Assembly: GCA_016946835.1 (NCBI GenBank)
Contig: JACVTC010000023.1
Coordinates: forward strand, 535,001 to 599,000
Source: Neocallimastix lanati (nom. inval.)
Lineage: Eukaryota > Neocallimastigomycota > Neocallimastigomycetes > Neocallimastigales > Neocallimastigaceae
Length of the DNA stretch: 64,000 nucleotides
Direction: 5' to 3'
Shown: piece after piece, positions 1 through 13,543 of the stretch
How the letters are laid out: every line of letters begins with the position of its first letter
Position numbering within the stretch: the first letter of the stretch is position 1
The notes under the pieces: generated by a model
Told to the model about the DNA's origin: nothing
Database searches by the model: none
Seen by the model: only the letters and a program-made list of their open reading frames with translations
Translations under genes and position numbers: made by a program

Positions 1-317
1 AATCCATTAATTTAATTAATTATTTATTCTATAACAATAAGATGAATTTTATTACATTTAAAAAATAAAATTAAAGATATAAATAATAAAAGTAGTAAAA
101 GAGGTAATAGAAAATAAAACAAAAAACCAAAGCAAACAAAAACAAATAGATAGGATATATATTTTTTTTTTAAATTATTAAATTTTTTGTTTTATATATA
201 TATTTATATATATATATATATTATTTTAAAAGTTATTAGTTTTATGGACTATTACAACGATGATGACGATATTGTCAACGCTGATTATTTATTAACCATC
301 CTAATTAACCCTCTCTC
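1..317. other. A+T-rich 3' flank of the Agd3-like gene
   Basis: No gene is supported here. The stretch holds A-rich and TA-repeat DNA and then, at 244-320, a patch of balanced composition that could be read on the plus strand as a 25-codon open frame rich in Asp. It touches the stop codon of the minus-strand Agd3-like gene, so I read it as that gene's 3' untranslated region rather than a separate gene. Confidence 0.5.
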
Positions 318-2469
318 TTAACTATTTAAAATTTTTTCCATGGCATCCTTTAGATTTTCTTTTTCATTTTCTGCTGGTTTCTGTACATTTTTAATATGTT
401 TACTGGAGGTAGCAATTAAAATTTCTTGATTTTCATCTTTCAATAATATTTCTTCTTTTACTTCACCTTCATCTTCACCTTCTTTTTTCACTTCAATAAT
501 TTCTATTTCTTCTTCTTCTTTTTCTTCCTCTTCATCATCTCCTTCAATACCACTATCAGGTTCAAAAGATTCTTCACCGTAGAAATGAACGATAGTTTTA
601 TCGAAATAGGAGAGTGGAGGATTAAGATTAATAATTTTTGAGGTATTATCTCCTGGAACGGTAACCCAAACGGTTAAAGGATCAGTACCTACTTTTTCAA
701 ATGTAAGATTTGGATCAGAAGCCGTTTGAACAATATCTCCAGTAACAGTAATAGGGACAACACAAGGTTGGTTTGAACTGACTTCAATACCTAAGATATG
801 AGTTTCATTATGCGAATAATGGAATTCACTACCACATTCTCTTCGAAGGGATCTTAATTTATAGTAGGTACCTAAATCATCAGATTTATAAGAAAACATT
901 GGCCAATAGACGTAAGAATTCAATTTCTGAAGGGTAATATCTATCCATTCTGATACAATACTGGAGGAACCATCCGACAATACCTTCAGATTAGATTGAT
1001 TGAAGACAAATGGATCATGCTTAAGTTTAAGAAGGGATAAAACGGCCTCATTAGCTTCTGCTTCTAAAACATTAAACCATGCTTCATCTTCACCGTCATT
1101 GTTGCTTCTTGCTGCTCTCTTCTTTTTATTTGTCTTTGTAAGAATATGATCCAAGGGTTCACTTGTCGTCTCATTATGATATTTATTATAGAGCCAGACA
1201 CTTTCTTTTGGAGTGGTAGCCCATCGTAAGAGGAGACGTTTATTTCTTGGAATGACCTGGAAATCTCCAAGGATACTTGACCAAGGTAAATAGGAATTGA
1301 AGGGGTGAACGATATCACTACGAAGTTTATTTCCCAGACCGTAGTGAATATTATATTTTTTCAAGATATTGACCACCTTAACATCCGTGAATCCGAGGGA
1401 ACCGCGAGTACCGATACTTCCTTTCGACCACCATAATTCAGAATTTTCCAAATGTCTCGAGATGAGGCCCAAATGCATAGCACTCTCAATATTCTTAAGA
1501 ATTTCATCCACGATTTCTTGCTCTGAAGCGTCGAGAAGGACGCTATTCGAATAGGTGTTAGAGACCCAATTAAATTTCCTACGATGATTCATGTTACTAA
1601 AGAAGTTGAAGAGATCATCCTTCTCCATCTCTTCATGACGACTATCCCAGTATTTATTAATCTCATCGATGAAGATATCTCTTTCTGATTTGTTATTGGC
1701 GTTAAGGGATCTTTTCTTCTTATTATTATTTGTTTCGCTGTTGGAGGTTAAAATACCTTTACCATTGAAAACTAATTCCATTTTTAGAATAGAGCCATAG
1801 TTAAGACTATGAGTTTTAGAGAGATCATTCATGAAATTCATGATATTTTCATAGTCTTTAGCGGTAGCTCTGTACTGGTGAGTTAGGGCATCCTTTAACT
1901 CAGTGGTAACGGGTAAGGAATCATCGATAACAGAAGTGGATAGGAAGACGTTTTCTACCTGAGGTGTGAATAATACTCTACGATAGCCAGGGATAAGACC
2001 ACGACTAGCCCAAGTGATCCAAAGATGATTAAGAATAGTTGTTGTGATAGATTCAGAACTAAATTGAAGGAAGAAGGTTAACACCTCACGACCATCCCCT
2101 ATATCGAAGATAGCAGCGGCCAATGTTTTTTTAATAATGATATCATTAGGTTTAAAGTATAAAATAGGAATGACCCCGTCATCTTCTGAATATTCAACAT
2201 TTGAATGAATAAGTCTATAAATATTTATATATTTTAATAGAGGAAAAAAAATTGTTTATTTATTTATTTTTTAGATTAATTGATTTTAATTTTTGGGTTA
2301 AATAAAATATGTAATATATAATGGATATCATGTTAATATAATTAATATTTAAATTTTTATATTATTATTATTATTATTATCATTATTATAATTTTTATTC
2401 ACAAGGTATTATTATATATATATATATATTATTGATAGAGTAATTGAATAATTATTAATGAAATTTAAT

Positions 2470-2503
<34 letters not shown>

Positions 2504-3386
2504 ATTAAAGTGATATTATTGTTAGCATTGTTAATAAAATTTTAGAGTAGAGATAAAATAATATATATAATAAAAAGAAAAATAGATTATAATGCAATAA
2601 TTATAATGATAATAATAAAAGTAAAAAAGTTAGTTAATATAAATAATAAGAATCATTTTCAATAATTGTTTAAATATATATATATATATATTTTTTTTTT
2701 TAATTTTTCACTATTATTTATTTTTTATTTTATTTTCCATTTTTTTTTTTATTTTTTTTTTTTTATTTTTTCTTTTTTCTTTTTTCTTTTTTATTTATTT
2801 TATTTTTTTATTTTTTTTTTAAAAATAACGCTTACCCTTCCGAGGTTAGAGGAGCACTTCTTCTTACTCTGGCCTCATTAAATATTTTATGAGTTGAATC
2901 GTTATCAGCGCAGACGATTTGTTGAGGCAGGACCTGACCCTTCTCATAGCCACCCCATTCACTGTCGGAGGAACGAGGCTTTGGATATTGATTGACCACC
3001 ACACGACGTACCCGGTGACTTGCCTCATAATCATCAAGCTCTGACCATTGATCTGGGGTGAGAACAGATTTCCAAGAATTTTCACTCTCATCGTACACCT
3101 CCAAGCTACCATCTATGATGATCATGTAATAGAGAGGTCTTTTATCGAAGAGTTTTGGAGTTAAAGTTTCCTTTTCACCTAAGCCGCTTACATCCCATTC
3201 TACGTAGTCAATACCATAGGCATCTAATGCTTCCGTCACACTTGGTATTGGGTTTTTAACGTGGAGGATGAGTGCCTTCATGCCGGTAATTTTTGTGTAG
3301 GCTGAGACCTCAGTTGTCCATAAAGCCACCCCTACTACGGCTACTATGGTAGCCCATAGTATCTGTAATTTATTAAATAACATCAT
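318..3386 (-). CDS. Agd3-like secreted exopolysaccharide deacetylase homologue, probably catalytically dead
   Basis: Two exons: 3386-2836 and 2214-318. The intron (2835-2215, 621 bp) has a GTAAGC donor and a TATAG acceptor, and the split Gly codon joins in phase to give 815 aa. Residues 1-29 form a signal peptide. Residues about 30-180 resemble the N-terminal CBM87 domain of Agd3, the fungal N-acetylgalactosamine-polymer deacetylase (CE18). Residues about 185-650 resemble its deacetylase domain; the conserved tryptophan-rich 'NHLWITWASRGLIPGYRR' stretch, the HDPF motif (H583-D584) and a YWP..TYYKLR stretch are recognisable. The catalytic positions differ from what I remember of the family. 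The double-Asp motif reads Glu271-Asn272, and the metal-binding His-x3-His reads Asn403-x3-Asn407. Two Lys-rich insertions and an acidic/Lys-rich tail (about 705-815) are unusual. A polysaccharide-binding pseudoenzyme is the likeliest role. I am sure of the family resemblance and less sure of loss of activity. Confidence 0.8.
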
Positions 3387-3611
3387 TCCTCTTTCTTTCT
3401 CTCTTTTTTCTTCTTTTTCTTTTTCTTTTTCTTTTTAATTCTATTTGTTTTAATTCTATTTTTTTTTTATTCTAATTTTTTTATTTTAACTTAACATATA
3501 TATAAATTTATTTTGTATTTAACTTCTAATTATTTTATTGTTAATTTATTTATTTATTTTATTTAATTTTTTTTTTTTTTTTTATTTATATTTTTTTTTA
3601 TTTTATTTTCT

Positions 3612-3613
3612 AC

Positions 3614-3681
<68 letters not shown>
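3612..3681. repeat. (ATT)n microsatellite
   Basis: About 23 near-perfect ATT units lie just upstream of the Agd3-like gene. A similar (ATT)n run lies at 4313-4395. Confidence 0.9.
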
Positions 3682-3683
<2 letters not shown>

Positions 3684-4331
3684 ATTATTTTTCTTTGGAT
3701 TTCAATTTAATAATTAAGTATTCTAAATTTTTTTTTTTTTTTTTAATAACTTTTAAGAGAATAATTAATTATTAAAAAGAAAATGAATAAAAAAAATAAA
3801 AATAATATAAATAAAATTATATAATATAGGTATAGTAGAAATAGAAAAGAAAAGAAAAGAAAAGAAAATAAAAAAAAAAAAAATAAAATAAAATAAAAGT
3901 TAAAAAACAAGAAACTATAAAAAAATAATTTATGAGCTAATAATAATATAAAATAATTAAGAAGGTTAATAGTATAAAAATAAAAAAATTAAATAAATGT
4001 TAAAATAAAAATATGAATTATTAATAATATTAATAATATAATAAAATAAAAAAATAAAAAAAATTAAGTATTAATCTTTTAGATGAGATATGACTTTTAA
4101 AAGGAAGAATTAATTTTAATATTGATAATAATAATAACAATAATATAAAATAATAATTTTAATAAGATAAAATAAAATTATTTTATTTATTTATTTAATT
4201 ATCTATTTAATTATTTAAATAATTATTATTTATTTATTTATTATTAGTGTTTAAGTATTTTGTATCATTTATGTGTCAATGAATTTAAGCTACCTTTTTG
4301 TAATTTTAATAATAATAATATTATTATTATA

Positions 4332-4395
<64 letters not shown>

Positions 4396-4956
4396 TTTAT
4401 TATATATACGTATATTTATATATAAAGTTTTAATCAATTATAGATTAATTAAAATGAAAAAAGTTTAAAAAAAATATATTGATAATAAAATATATATAAT
4501 ATATATATTATTTAAATGATGAAACAAAAAAAAAAAAAAACTTCATTTAAAAATTCTACTTAAATAAAACATAAATATATATATATATATACAATAGAAT
4601 ATAAAATAAATGCCTAATTATATAAAATAACATAAAATACTATAGAATAAATCATTAATTAATAAAATATTTATTTTAACTTTATTTTATTTTTAAAGTT
4701 TGTTTTCTTTAATTAATTATTATTATTCTAATTATTTGGGAGAGTAAAAAAAATAAAAAATTTTTTCATATATGTGAAGTTTAAAATAAACCAAAAAATA
4801 AAATTTAAATAAAAATAAAATTTTAAAATATAAAATATATATAAAAAAAAGTCAAATATGTATATAGATAAAATTTATATATAATTTTTATATATAATAT
4901 AAAATTTTTATAAAAATATTAAAATATAAAATTTGAGATTATAATTATTTAATAAG

Positions 4957-5004
<48 letters not shown>

Positions 5005-6715
5005 GGAGTCTTTCAAAAAAAAAAAAAAATAAAATAAAATAATATGTAAAATTTTTTATATGAAATAAGATTAAATATCTATTAAGATGATTTTTTTTTT
5101 AAATATTATATATATATAAATATATTTATATAATTAATAAAAATTCTAATTTTATTATTAAACATATATATATTTTATATTCAATTTAGATTTTTATTTT
5201 AATAGTATTAAACAATTTTTTTTTATTCTCTTTACTTTCTTTTTTATTTTATTTTATTTTTTTTTGTTAATATAAATATATATATATAAATAAAAAGAGA
5301 AAATTTAAATTATTTGATTTTTGTTATAAAATTATAGATGATGATATGAAATATTTTCTTTCCAATTTCATTTTGTGTATATCTATATATTATTTCTAAT
5401 GTTGTTTTTTTAATACCATATTTCCTTTTTTTTTTTTTTTTTTTTTAATGATAGGAATAGTTACATCAATTGAAAAAAAAAAAAAACTTTTATTAAATAA
5501 TATGAATTATATATATATTTAAAAATATTGAAGTTAAATTTATGAATTGTTTTTATTATTTAAAAATCAATGATAGAAATTTTTACTATATACATTTACA
5601 TTTCAATAATAATAATAATAATAACAATAACAATAATTATAATAATAATAATAATAAATATATTTATTAGTTTTTATATTTTATGTAATTTTTTTTAAAA
5701 AAAAAAAAAAATAAAAAATAAAAGGAATCCAAATATATGATCTATATTTCCTCTATTTGAAATATAAAATATTATATATAAATAAAATAATATTTGTAAA
5801 AAAAATATTTTATATAAAAAATTATTGACTATTACTTTTTGTTAGTTAATTAGTTAAAAAGAAAGTATTAAATAGATTTTATAAGAAATAATAAAGCTAT
5901 ATATATATATATTTTAAATTAATTAATAATTAATTATTTGTATTGATGAATTCATAATGAAATCATTGAATTTTGTATTTTGTATTTTGTATTTTATTTC
6001 ATTAAATATGTACTTTATTTTCATATATCAACTATTTATTTTATTTTATTAAATTTGTACTTTATATTTATATTTCAACTATTTATTTTATTTTATTTAG
6101 TTTTATGTAATTTAACTTTTTTTTTTTTGTTAAGAGTTATATTAATTATTAAAAAAAAAAATAAAAAAAATAAAAAAAATAATGGATTAATGAATTAATA
6201 CAATTTTTTAATATTAATATAAAATGTTAAAAAGTTTTTTAGAAACTTTCTGATGTTATTTAATATAAATGTATATATAAATATTTTCAAAAGATAATAA
6301 TATATTAAGATAGTATAGAAATAGAATTTTTTTTTTTTTTTAAATATACGTATATATAATTTTTACATTATTATCATTATTTTTTTTTTTTTTTTATAAA
6401 AAAGAAAGTAGTATTTATAGAAATATACTAATATAAACGAATATATATATATAATATATAATATTAATCTAATCAAAAGGTACAATTTAAGATTAAAATT
6501 ATAGTCTATTTGGTACTATTTGTTTCTTAATTATTCATTGTACCTGTAAAATGTTCGTTTAAAAAAAATTTTTTTTTTTTTTTTTTTTTTTTATAATATA
6601 AAGATTATTCTAAATAAACTAAAAAAAAAAATTTTTAAATGTTTTTATCACCATTCCATATAAATTATTTTTGGACTTAAAATAAAATAAGATGTGAATA
6701 AAAAAAAATAGAATA

Positions 6716-6990
<275 letters not shown>

Positions 6991-7739
6991 CAGTTGCGAT
7001 ATATGGTTAATTTTCAATTAGTTTTTTTAATGAATGAAATATATAAAAAAAATGAAGTTTTTTGTTTATTTATTTATAAAAATATTAATATTATTTTTAA
7101 TAATAAAAAAATATTCTCAAATAATAAAAGTTATTGTCATTTATTTATTTATTATTATTATTTTTTTTTACTGACTATCTATAGTCCATAAGCAGGTTCA
7201 TTATTTTAAGCATTTTAAAAGTTTTCATCATATAAATGATATAAAAACTATATATTATAAGAGATGCTTTAGATATAATCTAATATAAAAGGTGTAATAA
7301 TATTAAACACTTGGTTAGGGGGAAAATTATTAGATTAGAAATATATTTAAGAAATTATTTTAGCATTATTTAAATTGAATTAAAGAATTAATATAATGTA
7401 AAATTATTTCATTCATGTAAAAATTAAAGGTTAATTTAGAATAGAAATAAATAATAGTTTAATAATATCAACTTAATATTATAAAATAGGATAATTTTAT
7501 ATACACATATTCACCAGTAAACCAATTTATTCATAATAGAATAACTTGGTTTATGGGGGAATGTGAAATATATGAAAAATAAACTTCGAATGTATTGAAA
7601 CATATTTATAATATAAAAATATATATAAGCCACAATGTATTAATATAAAAATCATTTAATTTAGAATAATTAAATTGCTTATCTTTATCATAAATTAAAA
7701 TAATAAAATTAACATAATTATAAACCATAAATTCCTGAC

Positions 7740-8045
7740 TTTCCATTATTATTATTATTATTATTTATTATTTATTATTTATTTATAAATACTCTTTTTA
7801 TTATTTATTAATAAATTCTCTTTTTATTATTATTATTTATTATTTATTATTTATTTATAAATACTCTTTTTATTATTTATTAATAAATTCTCTTTTTATT
7901 ATTATTATTTATTATTTATTAATAAATACTCTTTTTATTATTAATATTTATTAATTATTAATAAATACTCTTTTTATTATTTATTAATAAATACTCATTT
8001 TATTTTTTATTATTTATTAATACTCTTTTTATTATTTATCTATAA
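7740..8045. repeat. Minisatellite with a CTCTTTTTATTATT core
   Basis: A unit of about 60-70 bp alternates TTATTTATTAATAAAT and ACTCTTTTTATTATT (or TTCTCTTTTTATTATT). It recurs at about 7790, 7810, 7862, 7887, 7926, 7968, 7990 and 8025, with the spacing set by TTA-rich filler. The same core recurs at 10484-10595 and, inverted, at about 9042-9130. Confidence 0.75.
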
Positions 8046-9894
8046 TTATTACTATTTAATTCTTTATTATTAATTATTCTACATATTTAATAATTATTTA
8101 CTCATTATTATTATTAATAATCATTATTAATAATTAATAATATTTGATTAAATATAAAGAGAGAAATTTAAAATTATTTAAAATGTTGTTCATATAAATT
8201 ATTATTAAATTAACTTTAAATTTTAATTTTTTTTTAATATTATTAAATATTAAACTTTTAAAATTTTAATTTAATTTTTATTAAAAACACAAATGATATA
8301 AATAATATTTTTATTTTATTTTATTTTATTATTTTATTTTACTTCATTTCATTTATTTTTTTACCGCAAAATAATTTTTTAATTTTTTTTATGTAATTAA
8401 AAAAAAATATAATATAAATATATAATATATAAATTTCAAAATGCATTTATTTTCTATAAATATTTTAAGAGTTTCCATTTAATTTAAATTAATTAGTTTA
8501 ATTTTTTAAACTTTTTTTTTTTTTATCTTTTTTATTTTTTTTTTTCCATTTTAATGATAATTTTCCAAAATAAGAGAAAACAATTTTAATTTTAATTTTA
8601 ATTTTTTTTTTTTACTTATTTCAATTTTAATAATAAACACCATTTTTATTTATTAATAATAACGGCATATTTAGATTATTATGGAAATAATAAAAAATTT
8701 TTTTTTTAATATATTTTTTTTAATTTATAAATTATGAATTATAAAATATAAAATGTTAAAAAATATAAAAATGAAAAAATAAAAATAAGAATAAAAAAAA
8801 ATAAATTTTAATATTTATATAATTACAATATATAAATATTGTAATAATTTAAATTTTTTTTATTATATTTAATTGTTTAATTTATTGATTAGGACTTGGT
8901 TCAATGTTAAAATCAAAAATTTGGTGTTAAATTATTCTTTTGTTATTATTATTATTGAAAGAAATAAAGAAGTGCTTACTGCTATTGACTAATTTTGAAT
9001 AATAAATAATTTAACAAATAAATAAATGAATAATTAATAAATAAAAAGAGTATTTATTAATAAATAATAAATACTAAATACTAAATAATAGATAATTGAA
9101 TAATAAATAATAAATAATAAAAAGAATATTTATTAGTAAATAATATATAAATAAATATATTTTCATTTTATTATGAAACTTATTTAGTTTAAATTAATAT
9201 AAATAAATTTGGGTTAAAAAAAGCGAATCATGGAATAATTAATATTTAAATTTATTTTATTTTATTTTATTTTTTTTTAATTTTTTTTTTTTATCTATTG
9301 GCTTTTTACATTCTTTATTATTATTATTATTACAATACTTTACATACTTTACACACTATTATTTATATACCATTATTTGTTGATTATTAACATAAAACTC
9401 TTATTTATCGATTTCTTTCATTCTTAAAACATCCTTTAGCAGGTAAATTTTCTATTGATTGTCTATACCAATTTAATTATTAAAAGTATATATTATTATA
9501 CCATATAATTTCAAAATTGATATTTCATTTGCTGACATATTCTATTGGTAAATAGGAAAAAAAAAATTTTGTAAAAGTAATTAGAATTAGACTTTCCAAA
9601 AAGTACCAAATAAATTTGAAACAAATTTATTTGTTTTAATATTTATTTATTTATTTATTTATTATTTTTTTTTAAGCATTATTTTTTATATCATTTCCAT
9701 CATTACTTGAAACAAATTTATTTATTTGCTTTAATATTTATTTATTTAGTGTTATTTTTTTATTTTTTTATAAAAGTATTAAGATATATTAAGATTGAAA
9801 AAATTTTCTCCATTTTTAATTAGTAACATAAAATCTGACAAATCATCATGAAAATAAATAAATAAATAACTTTGATCAAAGTTTAATAATAATA

Positions 9895-10018
9895 ATAATA
9901 AATAATAATAATAATGAATAATAATAAATAATAATATTATTAATAAATTATAATAATAATAATAAATAATAGTTAATAAATAATAATAATAATAAATATT
10001 AATAAATAATAATAAAAT
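9895..10018. repeat. Interrupted (AAT)n/(AAATAAT)n tract
   Basis: Imperfect AAT repeats have frequent AAATAAT insertions. The overlapping minus-strand open frame (9779-10054) is low-complexity Leu/Tyr/Ile only. Confidence 0.85.
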
Positions 10019-13000
10019 TAGCAAGCTAATTATTATTAGTATTAAAAGTTTCAAAATTTAAAAAAATATTTTAAAGTTTATGAGTAAAATCTCTAAAGAA
10101 AAAAAAAAAAAAAGATTTTGAAACAAAACAAAAACAGAGCAATAAATAAATTTCCCATCTTATATGGTCGCTACTTATATAGTAAATTTTACAACAACAA
10201 AAACAAAACAATGTTAACATATTCTTTTACTTATTTAGGTTTAAATCGTTTCATTCAAAAAATATTTATAATAATTCATTACTATCAAAATAATATCACA
10301 TTTTTATTATAATTTATAAGCTAAAAAGAAATAAAAATAAAATAAAATAAAATAAAAATAATATATTATTTAATTATTCAATTATTTATTATTTATTATT
10401 TATTATTTATTATTTATTATATATTTTATTTAATATTTATTCAGTTAATTATTTATTATTATTATTTATTACTTATTAATAAATACCCTTTTTATTATTT
10501 ATTCTATATTAAATACTCTTTTTATTATTTATTATTTATTATTTATTTATTATTTATTATTTATTATTTATTAATAAAAAATACTCTTTATTATTTATTA
10601 TTTAATATTTGATATTTTTCAAAATTTATATTAAACGGATTACTTTGTCATCTTTTTTTAATATTCTATTTAATATTCTATATTATAAAAAAATATTTTT
10701 TATTATTAGATACTATATAAATAATTATAGATATTAGATAATTCAATATTTAATATTATAATAAAATATTAAAGATGTAATAATACCATATAAATTCTAT
10801 TTAATGTTAAAATATATTCAAATAGAAAATAAAATTGAATATATTATACAATAATTATATATTCAATATAAAATTTTATTTATTGTTATTTTTATTTTTT
10901 ATTACTATTATTGTAATTGTAAGAGATAAACCGCTAATTTTAGTTTTTTAATATTTTATTTTATATATAAGTTGATTTAAATTAAAATTAAATTAAATTA
11001 AATATAATTATAATAATAAAAACAAAAATATGAATATTATTAAAAAAAAAAAAAGAATTATTATTTAATATAAACTATAGAAAGAATAATAAAATAATAA
11101 AATAATGAAATAATAATAAAATAATAATATATAATAAATAGAGAGAATTTAATAATAAAATTCTTAATTTTATATAAATCAGTAAAAAATAGAAAATAAT
11201 AAATATTTAACTAATTTAATTATCAATTAAAATTCAATCAATAATTAACTAATAATAAATAATTAATCATTGATAATAAATAATAAATAATAAATAATTA
11301 TAAATAATTGAATAATTAAATAATAAATAATAATAAATAATATATAATTAATCATTAATATTAGTATTGGTATATGTACGTAATTTATATTTAAATACTA
11401 TTTTAATTTAAACATTTTATTAGAGTTTTTTTTTTTTTGTCAATAGATCCTTACAGATAATTTTTTTTCCTTATTTTAATGATTTAATCTATTTAATTAG
11501 AAAATTGGTGGTTAAATATCACTTTCTTGTTAAGTTAAAATTTTTATTATGAAGTAAAAAAAAATTAAGAAATAAAAAAAATAAATAAAAAAGTGCACAT
11601 ATTAAATTATTTTATTATTATTATTATTTTATTATTAATTTATTATTATTTTTATTTTATTATATTATTTTTTTTAAAGTTTATTTTTTTTAATTTATTT
11701 TATTAGTGAATGTCATTCAAATTAATTTATTTTTAAATAGAATTTTTATAATTAATTTATATTTAATATATTAAATTAAAAAATTATATCTTATTATTAT
11801 AAATTCATGGTGTCACAATTATATATAATATTTTGAATATATTTTTAATATATATTCTATTATATAAATATTTATTATTTATATATATATATATAATTTT
11901 AATAATTTATTATATATATTATTTCATAGATAAAGTATAATTGTAAATTTATTGTAAATATTTGGTTTACCAAATTTAATCTAATTTATATAAATTTAAA
12001 TAAATATACATTAAACCGAATGCTACTTTATATATATATATTTTTTTTTTTATGCTCTTTTTCACTTTTTATATATATATAGTTAATAAATTTCATAATT
12101 TCATATATAAACCTTTAATATTATCTTTGTATTACTTTATTTATATGGAAGGTAATAACTCTAATTCATAATAAAATTTGTTTTATAATTATAAATAAAA
12201 AATTTTTATATTCATTAAACTTTAAAATAATATAAATTTAATTATTTTTTTTTTTTTTACTTGAAATAAATAATTGAATAATAGAATAATAAATAATTAT
12301 TAAATAATTGTTTATTATATTTTATTCATTTTTTCATTTTTTTTTTTTTAAAAAAAAATATTAACCAATATATAATAAATAATAAATATATTATAAATAT
12401 AATGCAATATGTTTAAATAAAACTTGCATATATAAATAAATAAATAATACTATTAATATATATATATATAATTTATATTGCATCATAAATACAAGTATAT
12501 TTTAATTTATAATAATAAATAATAAATATTATTATTTAATTATTTAATTATTTATTACTATAAAATTATTGAAATTATTATCAATCTTTATAATATCATA
12601 TTATATATAAAAAAAATCATATAAAAGAAAAAATTTATGAAATATAAAAAAATTTTAATCTTTTTTTTTAAAATTTATATTTTTAAGCCTTTTTGAAATA
12701 TAAATAATAATAATAATAAAAAAAGAAAGGTTTAAAATTGTAATAAAGTTTTAATCTGAATTATTTTTCTTAATTTATTTTTTAAAATTGTAATATATTT
12801 TTATTCTTTTATTTTATTATTTTTTTTTTATAAAAAAATATAAATAAAAGATTTTTTTATTTCATTTTATTATAAGTATATGATACTATTTTGAATCCAT
12901 TCACTAAAAAGTAAAAAATTGTAATATTTTCATCATACATATTTGTATAAATAAAATACTTGAGAGATTTATCATTTATATATATTATATTCAATCTTCT

Positions 13001-13543
13001 TAATATTTATGAAAAAATAATATATTTATAAATATTTTTTTTTAAAAAAGAAACAATAACAATAATAATAATAAAAAGATTCAGGATTAACATTTTAAAA
13101 TAAGTGGGAGAGTTTGACTCTTTGATATTTCATATCAAAAAAAAAAAAAAGGTTTTTCTAACAAAAAAAAAAAAGATAAAAAATTTTATTTAAAAGATAT
13201 CAATAAAATTATTATAGAGAACGGCATAATAAATTAATAACCTAGATAAGATAAAAATTTAAATATATTAAAATTAAATATATTTAAATTAATATATTCA
13301 TTATATAGAAGTAAAATTATTTAATGTTATTAAAAAGTTATCTCAGTATATGATATAATTATTAAACAATATTATATAAAGAGATAGGATATAATATTAT
13401 AAAAATAAACTCTCATTTATAATTATAATATATAAAAATAAACTCTTATTTATAATTAAATCAATCAATAAAAACTAACTAAAATTTTTTAAATATTGTT
13501 CAAATTTAAAAATTAAAAATATTTATATAAAGGATAAATCAAA

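Noticed and set aside
244-320. Small plus-strand ORF of 25 codons
   Set aside because: It overlaps the 3' end of the Agd3-like gene and has no recognisable product; more likely untranslated region.
2666-2881. Plus-strand frame of 71 codons
   Set aside because: It lies in the intron and exon 1 edge of the minus-strand Agd3-like gene and is mostly poly-Phe from poly(T).
7317-7570. Two purine runs followed by TG, like LTR retrotransposon polypurine tracts
   Set aside because: No coding remnant or paired LTR could be found nearby, so the resemblance alone is not enough.
10118-10312. Plus-strand frame of 64 codons with slightly protein-like composition
   Set aside because: No recognisable family, no splice partners and no upstream signals in a gene-free region.
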